Under the pieces are notes generated by a model. It did not search any database and was not told the DNA's origin. It was given only the letters and a program-made list of their open reading frames with translations. Position numbers and translations under genes: made by a program. A DNA stretch of 41,386 bases. Origin: CAYWNA01 sp964459305. GTDB lineage: Bacteria; Planctomycetota; Planctomycetia; Pirellulales; Pirellulaceae. Position 1 is the first letter of the stretch. Each line of letters starts with the position of its first letter. Where the stretch lies: the NCBI GenBank assembly GCA_964459305.1, contig CAYWNA010000103.1:1-41386 (forward strand). Reading direction: 5' to 3'. Shown here piece by piece: positions 1 to 7,928 of this stretch.

Positions 1-36
1 ACACCGACACAATTGCTGTGGGCGCAGCCGTGCGAA

Positions 37-1386
37 TCAGAGCACGTTCGTAATTCCGGGCATGGCGACCGGATAAGCGCCCTCTTCATCGGGCTTGACC
101 GGCGGGTCGGAGTCCATGGTGTACTGGTCCAGGCCCGGAGCCAGCTCTATGTTCGAGGCCAGTGCCTGTTCCCAAGTGATCTCTTTGCCGGACTCCGCGG
201 CCATCCGGCCGAGGATGCCTGTCATGGCGGCGTAGGCGCAGCGTTCGGCCTCGTTGTAAGGCTTGTTTTCGCGTATCGCCTCGAACAACAGGTCGTGCTC
301 CACCTGGTACTGGTTCTTGACCGACCCTTTGTGCTCCCAAATCAGGTTGTCGGGCGTCTGGTTGTGGCTCTTATAGATGCGCGGGTTCGACTGCCCTTCG
401 CCCAAAATGGCACTGCCCTTCGTGCCGTGGATGATGTCGCCAAAAAAGCCCCAGCAACCGGACATGTGCCGGCCCTGAGCGAAAAGCCGCGTACCGTCAG
501 GGAACTTGTATTCCACCGCATAGTGGTCGAACAACTGGTCGGCCTTGTCGCGCACCTGTCGGCCCCCGTGACCCTGGGCCGAGATCGGCCATGCATCCTT
601 GCACCAGCAGCACACGTCTAGGTTGTGGATCAGCCAGTCCAGGATGAAGCTGCCGTTGACCCAAGTAAAGTTCGAGTAATTGTGAATCTGATGGGACAAT
701 TCGCTCATACCTTCGCGGCGAGGCTTGTAGCCAACCGGGCCGTGCTCGCGGTAAGCCCAGCACGTGATTAGCTCGCCGATGATGCCGTCGTGCAGGCGGG
801 CGACTGCCTCTTCCAGTTTCTTGAAGTGACGACTCATCAGACCACCGGCGATCTTCAGATTCTTCTTCTTGGCCTCCTCGCCAGCCTTGAGCACGCGCCG
901 AATACCGGGGGCATCGACTGCGAACGACTTCTCCATGAAGACGTTGACGCCCTTGGCCACAGCATACTCCACGTGAATCGGTCGGAAGGTCGGCGGTGTG
1001 GTCAGACAAACCACGTCGTTCGGACCAAGCAGGTCAATCGCCTTCTTGAACGCGTCCATGCCGAGAAATTGCCGGTCTTTAGGGACGTCGACCTTTTCGG
1101 GGAACTGAGCGGAAAGTCGCTTGAGGCTGGGCTCCAGGCGAAAATCGAAGACATCGGCCATGGCAACCAGTTTCGTTGGCCCCTCAGTCGACAGGGCGTT
1201 TGCCGCGGCCCCGGTCCCGCGCCCGCCGCAACCGACCAGCGCCACCTTAATCGTGTTGTCTTCACCGGCATAGCTCCGCGCGGTCAGGGCGCTGGCCAGC
1301 GCAGTACCGGCCAAAGCATCGCCCGATCGCTTTAGGAACGTACGTCGTGAAGTTGTCTCATTCTTGGCATCGGTCTTGCGTGACAT
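37..1386 (-). CDS. TAT-exported Gfo/Idh/MocA family oxidoreductase
   Basis: Predicted NAD(P)-dependent sugar or polyol oxidoreductase of the Gfo/Idh/MocA family, 449 aa, exported by the Tat pathway. A twin-arginine motif SRRTFLK lies at residues 13-19, followed by a small-residue hydrophobic segment. A Rossmann dinucleotide motif VALVGCGGRGTG follows at about 48-59. The segment FMEKSFAV corresponds to the family's EKP-type loop. I chose the ATG at 1386 because GGAGGAG sits just upstream and the Tat motif then falls close to the N-terminus; a longer reading to 1458 lacks this support. The C-terminal half has the aromatic and His-rich character usual in planctomycete members. It stands alone, and the substrate cannot be predicted. 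Family assignment is secure; physiological role is unknown. Confidence 0.92.
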   Translation of the reverse strand: MSRKTDAKNETTSRRTFLKRSGDALAGTALASALTARSYAGEDNTIKVALVGCGGRGTGAAANALSTEGPTKLVAMADVFDFRLEPSLKRLSAQFPEKVDVPKDRQFLGMDAFKKAIDLLGPNDVVCLTTPPTFRPIHVEYAVAKGVNVFMEKSFAVDAPGIRRVLKAGEEAKKKNLKIAGGLMSRHFKKLEEAVARLHDGIIGELITCWAYREHGPVGYKPRREGMSELSHQIHNYSNFTWVNGSFILDWLIHNLDVCCWCKDAWPISAQGHGGRQVRDKADQLFDHYAVEYKFPDGTRLFAQGRHMSGCWGFFGDIIHGTKGSAILGEGQSNPRIYKSHNQTPDNLIWEHKGSVKNQYQVEHDLLFEAIRENKPYNEAERCAYAAMTGILGRMAAESGKEITWEQALASNIELAPGLDQYTMDSDPPVKPDEEGAYPVAMPGITNVL

Positions 1387-1781
1387 GGTCTCCTCCTTCG
1401 CGGTTTCTATTGAGGCTGTGCGGGCTCGCTGCAATCCACGGCTCACTTTGGAGCCCAATCCGTGGGATTTCCGGGGATCGTGTAACGATACTCGCTCGAT
1501 TCTGTGTGCCAGGATAGCCTACGTCAAGCGCCCTCTTCTCAAAAGATATCGTTGGTGTTCCACGGTTTTCAGGAATCGAATACACTTGATTGGCTCGCGA
1601 CGCCATCCTGTCGGCGGAACGGGACTCACCGGGCTTTCCGTTGCCGTGGGCAAACTCTTCGAGTAGAGACCCTTCGCGGTTTGCACCTTCGAGGAAGATT
1701 CGGAATCAGCTGGGTGGATGGTTCGGAGAAGGGGTGAATGGAGACCCAACTGTCCACCATCATGATCGAAGTGATTAAACG
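1387..1781. other. intergenic region between divergent genes, no gene seen
   Basis: This stretch separates the leftward oxidoreductase gene from the rightward methyltransferase gene and must hold both promoters. I see no convincing coding region, RNA gene or strong palindrome. The short open frames inside it have no recognisable protein character. Confidence 0.6.
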
Positions 1782-3314
1782 ATGAGCGAGCAGCAAGATC
1801 GAATACGGAATGCGTACAGCCGCGTACCCTATCCGGGGGTAGCCGATCCGAAATCGCACATAAGGTATTTGGAGGCCCTTGCCACGTTTTTTGGCATACA
1901 ACCCGCCGGCATCGCCGGTTGTCGTGTGCTGGAGTTGGGATGTGCATCAGGGACGAACCTAATACCACAAGCTATCGATTGTCCCGGCAGTCGGTTTGTC
2001 GGAGTTGATATCACGGGCGACCGGATTGCCGAGGGCCGGTCTGTCGTCGATCAACTGTCAATTGACAACATTCGGTTGGAGCACGCCAGCATCGCAGATG
2101 TCGGCACCTCGTGGGGACCGTTCGACTACATCCTATGTCCTGGCGTTTTCTCTTGGGTCGCGCCAGAGGTTCAGGACAAGATACTGGCGATCTGCAACGA
2201 GAATCTCGCGCCCCACGGCGTCGCGGTAATCTCATACAACGCCAATCCCGGTTGGCTTTTCCAGAGCGTGGCTCGCGACCTGATGCGCTATCATGTCGCA
2301 CCGTTCGAGGATCCGGCGCGCCAAATCTCAGAAGCCCGTTCCGTGCTGCAATTCGTAGCAGAAAACTGCCCGAAGGACACCGTGCAGGCTCAACTGTTTC
2401 GAAACGAACACGATTATCTGCGTTCGGTGCGCGACAGTTACCTCTATCACGACTATTTGGTGGACGACAATCATCCGCTCTATTTCCACGAGTTTCTCGG
2501 TCGCGCCGAATCTCACGGGTTGCAGTTCGTCAGCGACGCCAATCTTGCCAGAATGAGCGGCGCTTTCATGTCGCAAGAAGTCCAACGGGTACTGGCCAAT
2601 TCGCCACTGGTTCAACAGTGTCAGTTGCTGGACTTTCTGCACAACGCGCCATACCACAAGACGCTATTGTGTCACGAGGCAATCACGCTGCAGAGACAAT
2701 GGGAGCCGTCGGTAATCAGGCCGTTTCATTTGGCATTGGCCGACAAACCAAATCCCAGCGAGTTGGACGTCGGCACTGGAGAACCTGTCGGCATCGAATT
2801 CCCGCAGGGGACGTTGACCGCAAGCGAGCCGCTGGGAAAAGCAGCAATCAAACACTTGATCGATGTGTGGCCGAGGACAATCCCGCTGGAAGAGCTGTAC
2901 AAGGCGGCATTGTTCCAGTTGCCGGATTCAGCCTCGCCCGCCGCCGGGCTGGACACACTCGCCGGAGCCATGATGGCGGCTCTCTCTGCGGGACTCTTGA
3001 GGGTCTATCTGCATCCGCCGGAGTTCTGCCCGACGATCGGCGACACTCCCCAGACGACCGAATTGGCTCGCGTTCTGGCTGCGCGAAAAGCGGTCTTAAC
3101 GAATCAGATGCACGAAAACGTTCTGCTCGACGACCTACAATTCTACGTCCTCAGCCAGCTCGACGGCTCCAATAACCGCACGGCAATACTGCAAAAACTA
3201 CAGCAAGCCATCGACCGCGGCGAACTGAAAACCAACAAAGACCAGCAGCCCCTGCCTGAAACGCTGGACGCGACGCTGGCGTTTTTCTCCCGCAGTGCTT
3301 TGCTCATCGGCTGA
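1782..3314 (+). CDS. class I SAM methyltransferase with methyltransferase-regulatory domain (PKMT-like)
   Basis: 510 aa. An N-terminal class I SAM-dependent methyltransferase domain shows motif I VLELGCASGTN at about residues 49-59, an acidic post-II residue in FVGVDITGDRI, and DYILCPGVFSWV further on. The middle region (about 215-300) resembles the methyltransferase regulatory domain (PF10119). The C-terminus (about 400-505) resembles the winged-helix-like tail of rickettsial-type protein lysine methyltransferases. Known members of this architecture methylate lysines on surface proteins; whether this one does is inference. The ATG at 1782 follows an A-rich stretch with no clear ribosome-binding site. 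No partner gene is adjacent: the next gene starts 328 bases on. Confidence 0.85.
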   Translation: MSEQQDRIRNAYSRVPYPGVADPKSHIRYLEALATFFGIQPAGIAGCRVLELGCASGTNLIPQAIDCPGSRFVGVDITGDRIAEGRSVVDQLSIDNIRLEHASIADVGTSWGPFDYILCPGVFSWVAPEVQDKILAICNENLAPHGVAVISYNANPGWLFQSVARDLMRYHVAPFEDPARQISEARSVLQFVAENCPKDTVQAQLFRNEHDYLRSVRDSYLYHDYLVDDNHPLYFHEFLGRAESHGLQFVSDANLARMSGAFMSQEVQRVLANSPLVQQCQLLDFLHNAPYHKTLLCHEAITLQRQWEPSVIRPFHLALADKPNPSELDVGTGEPVGIEFPQGTLTASEPLGKAAIKHLIDVWPRTIPLEELYKAALFQLPDSASPAAGLDTLAGAMMAALSAGLLRVYLHPPEFCPTIGDTPQTTELARVLAARKAVLTNQMHENVLLDDLQFYVLSQLDGSNNRTAILQKLQQAIDRGELKTNKDQQPLPETLDATLAFFSRSALLIG

Positions 3315-3642
3315 GGAAACCAGCCATATTGGGCATGTCGAAATTAGGGCGGGCTCGACGCAGCTAGCCCACGCCGTCCAGAATGACACATTTTTACGAG
3401 TTGGCGGGGGGCCAATTGCTGGCGCACGCCTCACGGCGTGGCATTTCGCCCTACAGCCGTTCTATTTCCGCCCACTTGCCCAAACCGGCGCTGGCAGAAT
3501 GGATTTCCGGGAGTATCCTTACATAATTGGGCGCGAGCGCGTGGTTGAATATTCGCTCGGGTGTGTAGTGCCAGGTCTGTTGAGTGCGTGATACGCACCA
3601 TGGATGGGGTACTAATACACCTCAACAGAAAGGCAAGACCGC
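3315..3642. other. intergenic region upstream of the MoxR operon, probable promoter region
   Basis: 328 bases without a convincing gene. A 9-base inverted repeat (CCACGCCGT at 3369-3377 and ACGGCGTGG at 3433-3441) is present and may be a decayed copy of a dispersed palindrome. The region should contain the promoter of the 18-kb operon that starts at 3643, but I cannot point to definite -35/-10 boxes. Confidence 0.45.
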
Positions 3643-4713
3643 ATGTCACCAGAAGGGGCCGATGGCCCGTCATATTCACCAGGAGAGTCGGAGGCGTTCG
3701 AGCGCCTGCAGGAGGCTCGCGAGAAGATCGTCGATCAGTTGTCCCAGGTGATCGTGGGACAAAAGCACGTGATCGACGAGCTTTTGATCTCGTTGTTCAG
3801 CCGCGGCCATTGCCTGCTGGAAGGTGTTCCGGGGTTGGCGAAGACATTGATGATCAGCACGTTGTCTCGCACGTTGAATCTGACGTTCAGCCGGATTCAG
3901 TTCACGCCGGACCTGATGCCGGCGGATATCACGGGCACGGAGATCATCGAGGAGAACCGTTCCACCGGCGCGCGGGAACGGCGTTTCTTGGAGGGTCCCG
4001 TTTTTTCGCATGTCATCTTGGCCGACGAGATCAACCGGACGCCGCCGAAAACGCAGGCGGCGCTGCTGGAAGCCATGCAAGAGCGTCAGGTCACCGTCGG
4101 TCGTGTGCGACACGAGATGTCAGACCCGTTCTTCGTGCTGGCCACGCAGAATCCGATCGAACAGGAAGGCACCTACCCGCTGCCCGAAGCGCAGCAGGAT
4201 CGCTTCATGTTCAAGGTCTTCGTGGAGTATCCGAACTTCGACGAGGAATTCGAAGTCGCCCGGCGCACGACTGCGGTGCAGACGGACGACATCCGCGCCG
4301 TTTTGAATGCGGAGGAGATCCTCACACTGCAGCGCATGGTGCGCGAGGTGCCGGTGACGGACCACGTGATTCGCTACGCGTTATCGCTGGTCCGACAAAC
4401 GCGAGTTGGCTATCCCGGGGCACCGGATTTCGTCGAGGAGATGATCGCCTGGGGTGCCGGGCCGCGGGCCGTGCAGTTTCTGATCCTAGGCGGCAAGGCG
4501 CGGGCCTTGCTGAACGGCCGGACGCACGTATCGACCGACGACATCCAGGCACTGGCCAAGCCGGTGTTTCGGCACCGCATCCTGGTGAATTTTGCCGCCG
4601 AGAGCGAAGGCGTGACGACGGACGATATCACCGAGCGACTGGTGTCGATTACTCCCACCAAGGAAGACGAACTGACGAGCGATGCCCGATTCCAGAAGAT
4701 TTTTGCATCCTGA
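3643..4713 (+). CDS. MoxR-family AAA+ ATPase
   Basis: Cytoplasmic AAA+ chaperone-like ATPase of the MoxR family, 356 aa, normal length. Walker A is GVPGLAKT, Walker B with following residues is ILADEINRTPPKTQ, and sensor 1 is ATQNPIEQEGTYPLPEAQ, all typical of MoxR. Family members act with VWA-domain proteins, often in assembling or activating envelope proteins or metal enzymes. The ATG at 3643 follows AAAGG at a suitable distance. It is the first gene of an 11-gene run, and its 3' end overlaps the DUF58 gene by 32 bases. The MoxR-DUF58-BatA-VWA order matches the aerotolerance (bat) type operon. Its specific client is unknown; it could be one of the secreted proteins encoded downstream. Confidence 0.97.
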   Translation: MSPEGADGPSYSPGESEAFERLQEAREKIVDQLSQVIVGQKHVIDELLISLFSRGHCLLEGVPGLAKTLMISTLSRTLNLTFSRIQFTPDLMPADITGTEIIEENRSTGARERRFLEGPVFSHVILADEINRTPPKTQAALLEAMQERQVTVGRVRHEMSDPFFVLATQNPIEQEGTYPLPEAQQDRFMFKVFVEYPNFDEEFEVARRTTAVQTDDIRAVLNAEEILTLQRMVREVPVTDHVIRYALSLVRQTRVGYPGAPDFVEEMIAWGAGPRAVQFLILGGKARALLNGRTHVSTDDIQALAKPVFRHRILVNFAAESEGVTTDDITERLVSITPTKEDELTSDARFQKIFAS

Positions 4714-5596
4714 GGCGATCAAGCGCATCTCCCGATTGGACTTGCGGGCACGCCATATCGTCGAGGGTTTTCTTTCGGGCATGCACCGCAGCCCGTACTT
4801 CGGGCAATCCGTCGAGTTCTTGCAGCATCGCGAATACGCCATGGGCGACGACCTGCGCCACGTGGATTGGAAGGTCTGGGCTCGGCAGGATCGCTTGTAC
4901 GTCAAGCAATACGAAGAAGACACGAACCTGCGCTGTACCATGCTGGTGGACGTTTCCAACAGCATGTCCTACGGCCGAGGCGCGTTGAACAAATACGAGT
5001 ACGCGTGCACACTCGCCGGCAGCCTTTCCTACCTGGTCTTGAGGCAACAGGATGCGGTCGGTTGTATGGCTTTTGACGAGCGGGTGCGCAGCCGCGTACC
5101 GATCCGTAGCAAACGCAACCACATATACTCCATCATCGACTCGCTTTCGGTCACCGAGCCGAAAGACAAGACCGAGATGTACTCGATTCTGCGATCGGCG
5201 GCCGAGGGTCTGCCGCGTCGCGGGATGATCGTATTGGTTTCGGATTTGTTGGCCGATGCGGATGCAACGTTGAAAGGGCTGAAGCTTCTGCGCCAGCGTG
5301 GCCACGACGTGTTGGTGTTTCACGTCATGGACGACGACGAATTGGACTTTCCGTTCTCCGGTCCGACACGATTCGATGGTTTGGAGACGCTGGATCACCT
5401 GAACTGCAATCCGCGGGCGCTACGCGAGGGGTACTTGGAGGCACTGAATGCATTTCTCGAAGAGATCCGCCGCGGTTGTGCCCGCAACATTATCGACTAC
5501 GCGCTGATTCGCACCAGCCAACCGCTGGATGCGGCGTTGGCGACCTACTTGAGCAGTCGTTTGGGAATGCACCACAGGAACTACTCCGGGGTTTGA
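4682..5596 (+). CDS. DUF58 domain-containing protein (VWA-like MoxR partner)
   Basis: 304 aa soluble protein of the DUF58 family, the regular companion of MoxR. It carries the family signature HVDWKVWARQDRLYVKQYEE near residues 60-79. A MIDAS-like DVSNS motif follows in a VWA-type fold, and a later strand reads VLVSDLLADAD. The ATG at 4682 lies inside the end of the moxR gene, and the conserved N-terminal family sequence begins almost at once, so this start fits. The 32-base overlap suggests translational coupling. The next gene starts 7 bases after its stop. Role inferred: adaptor that links the ATPase to the membrane VWA proteins encoded just downstream. Confidence 0.95.
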   Translation: MPDSRRFLHPEAIKRISRLDLRARHIVEGFLSGMHRSPYFGQSVEFLQHREYAMGDDLRHVDWKVWARQDRLYVKQYEEDTNLRCTMLVDVSNSMSYGRGALNKYEYACTLAGSLSYLVLRQQDAVGCMAFDERVRSRVPIRSKRNHIYSIIDSLSVTEPKDKTEMYSILRSAAEGLPRRGMIVLVSDLLADADATLKGLKLLRQRGHDVLVFHVMDDDELDFPFSGPTRFDGLETLDHLNCNPRALREGYLEALNAFLEEIRRGCARNIIDYALIRTSQPLDAALATYLSSRLGMHHRNYSGV

Positions 5597-5603
5597 TTCG
5601 TCC

Positions 5604-7928
5604 ATGCAATTCGTCCATCAACCACTCACGTGGGGATTCCTGCTGGTATTGGTGCCATTGTTGATCCACCTGATCAACATGATGCGCCACCGGCGCGTGA
5701 AGTGGGCGGCGATGGAGTTTCTGCTGCAGGCCTACAAGAAACACCGGAAGTGGATTTGGCTGAAGCAGCTTATCTTACTGCTGATGCGCATGGCAGCGTT
5801 CGCCTTGATCGTCGCGATGTTGGCTCAATGGGTCACGCGCGGACAATGGCTTGACATCTTCGGTGGCAAACCGACACATCACTATGTGCTGTTCGACGAC
5901 AGCTACTCCATGTCCGATCGGTTTGGCGGGGCCAGCGCATTCGAACTGGGGCTTGGTGCGATCCAGCGCATCGGTGCACAAGCGGCAGCCCAAGACAGTC
6001 CACAGAAGTTCACGCTGATCCGATTCTCCCGCGCCGCTCGCGGATCTGCGGAGAATGACGCGGACGCAGATTTCGATCAGGTCGCCGACTTCAATGCCGA
6101 GATTGTGGACCCCAAATTCGACGTGACGCTGGAAGAAAAGCGGAATACGTTCCAGGTGACCGAGCTTTCGACAGGTCCGCGGCCGGCGCTGGCGGCCTTG
6201 AGCCAGCTAATCGACCGGGCTGGCGACGAGAACCGCGTAATCTACGTGGTGTCCGACTTCCGCACGGGCCAATGGGGCAATCCGGCCGAGATTCGCGAAA
6301 CATTGCGCGAGATCGAACGATCGCCTGCCCAGGTTCATTTGGTCGGTTGTGTGAAGAGCGCGCGGCAGAACCTGGGAATCGTCGATGTCAAACCGGCCAA
6401 CGAAACCCAGGCCGCGGGAGTCCCGCTGTTCGTCAACGTGACGGTGAAGAACTTCAGTGCCGAACCAGCCCGCAATGTCCAGCTCAAAGTGCGCACCGCA
6501 TTCTTCGATCCGGAATTGGAGCAATCGGTCGCGCCGGTGAACCTCAACGGCAGGGTCGACGAGTTGCCCACGGTGCTGATTGACGAGATCGAGCCCGGCC
6601 AGACGGTGACTCGTCGCGCGCAGGCGTTCTTTCCCAAGCCAGGCAGACACGTGGTCGAGGCAGTCTTGCCGGACGATCCCGTGGCAGCAGACAACCGCCG
6701 ATGGTGCGTCATCGAATTTCCGGTGGGTGAACCGGTGCTGATCGTCGATGGTTCACCCGAGCAAGAGCATGGGTACTTTCTAGATTCGGTGTTTCAGCCG
6801 GGAGGCCGGGCGAATACGGGCGTTCTGCCCGATATCAAGACCGTCGCATTCTTGCGGGACACCACACCGGAGGTGTTGGCGGCCTATCGCGTGATCTACC
6901 TGCTCGACGTGCCTCGCCTGGACGATCGAGCCGTCGAGAACCTGGAAGCCTATGCAGACCGTGGCGGTGGTTTGGCCTTCTTTGTCGGTCCGAACGTCAA
7001 TCTGGCGTTCTACACCAACAGGCTCTATCGAGGTGGCGAGGGGCTGTTCCCGTTGCCGCTGGCGAGTGAAGGCTTTCTGCCGATGGAAGACATGGAAAAC
7101 ACTCCGGACATCGAAGTGACAGATCATCCAGTCTTCGAAGTCTTTTTGGACGAGCGTAATCCGTTCATTCGGCTGATCACGATCGAACAGTACTTGGAAC
7201 CGAAAACGGACTGGAAGCCCGATCCTGATTCCACGGTCCGCGTTGCCGCATCGTTGAGGAACAAGATGCCTCTGGTGGTAGAACGCAAGTACGGCGAAGG
7301 GCGTGTACTGGCGTTTCTGACGACTCTGGCACCGGTTTGGAACAACTGGGGCAACGATCCCAGCTTTGTCGTCGTGGCATTGAAACTCCAATCGCATTTG
7401 GCATCGGCCCAGCGGACGGTGCATTCACGGCCGGTGGGCACGCCGATCTCGTTGCAGCTGGAGGCCGAGAAATACCGGCAAGACATTCAGTTCATTACGC
7501 CGGGCGAAACACCGGATTCACGTGTGGCGATCAAGCGTGTCGGGACGCCGGCGGTGCCGAATTCGCCGGTGATGGTCGCTGCGATCGGCCACTCGCTTAC
7601 CGCCGGCGAAGGCGAGACGGACCGCAGCGGCATCTATGAGGCATGGCCGGTCACGACTGCCGGAGAGAAGGATGTGCGACGTTTTGCCGTGAATGTCGAG
7701 ACCGGCGAGGGCGATCTGGCCATGGTCGATTCGAAGAAGTTGCTCGCCAACCTGGATCCGATCAAAGCCGAATTTCGCTACGCCGACGAGTATAATTACG
7801 AGATGGCAGGCCTGGCCGGAAACAACCGAAGTCTGCTGCTCATGTGTCTTCTCGTTTGCTTGCTGTTGGCCGAGCAGGTTCTGGCCTATTCAGCAAGTTA
7901 TCATCCAGCGCGAGGTACTGTGCCGTAA
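5604..7928 (+). CDS. BatA-type membrane protein with VWA domain
   Basis: 774 aa. The N-terminal BatA domain has a first membrane helix around residues 8-25 and the conserved RHRRVKWAAMEFLLQA stretch. A second membrane helix lies at about 55-75. A VWA domain with MIDAS motif DDSYS begins near residue 93. A CARDB-like beta domain follows (about 265-365, NVTVKNFSAEPARNVQLKVR), then a glutamine-amidotransferase-like fold (about 390-500, DRGGGLAFFVGP), and a C-terminal membrane helix (LLLMCLLVCLLL). Most of the protein should be periplasmic. Its stop TAA at 7926-7928 overlaps the next ATG by one base. It is likely a membrane platform of the MoxR machine. Confidence 0.93.
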   Translation: MQFVHQPLTWGFLLVLVPLLIHLINMMRHRRVKWAAMEFLLQAYKKHRKWIWLKQLILLLMRMAAFALIVAMLAQWVTRGQWLDIFGGKPTHHYVLFDDSYSMSDRFGGASAFELGLGAIQRIGAQAAAQDSPQKFTLIRFSRAARGSAENDADADFDQVADFNAEIVDPKFDVTLEEKRNTFQVTELSTGPRPALAALSQLIDRAGDENRVIYVVSDFRTGQWGNPAEIRETLREIERSPAQVHLVGCVKSARQNLGIVDVKPANETQAAGVPLFVNVTVKNFSAEPARNVQLKVRTAFFDPELEQSVAPVNLNGRVDELPTVLIDEIEPGQTVTRRAQAFFPKPGRHVVEAVLPDDPVAADNRRWCVIEFPVGEPVLIVDGSPEQEHGYFLDSVFQPGGRANTGVLPDIKTVAFLRDTTPEVLAAYRVIYLLDVPRLDDRAVENLEAYADRGGGLAFFVGPNVNLAFYTNRLYRGGEGLFPLPLASEGFLPMEDMENTPDIEVTDHPVFEVFLDERNPFIRLITIEQYLEPKTDWKPDPDSTVRVAASLRNKMPLVVERKYGEGRVLAFLTTLAPVWNNWGNDPSFVVVALKLQSHLASAQRTVHSRPVGTPISLQLEAEKYRQDIQFITPGETPDSRVAIKRVGTPAVPNSPVMVAAIGHSLTAGEGETDRSGIYEAWPVTTAGEKDVRRFAVNVETGEGDLAMVDSKKLLANLDPIKAEFRYADEYNYEMAGLAGNNRSLLLMCLLVCLLLAEQVLAYSASYHPARGTVP

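Noticed and set aside
3369..3441. Palindrome upstream of moxR as an operator
   Set aside because: Only nine bases pair across a 55-base gap, which is weak for an operator and looks more like decayed repeat sequence.
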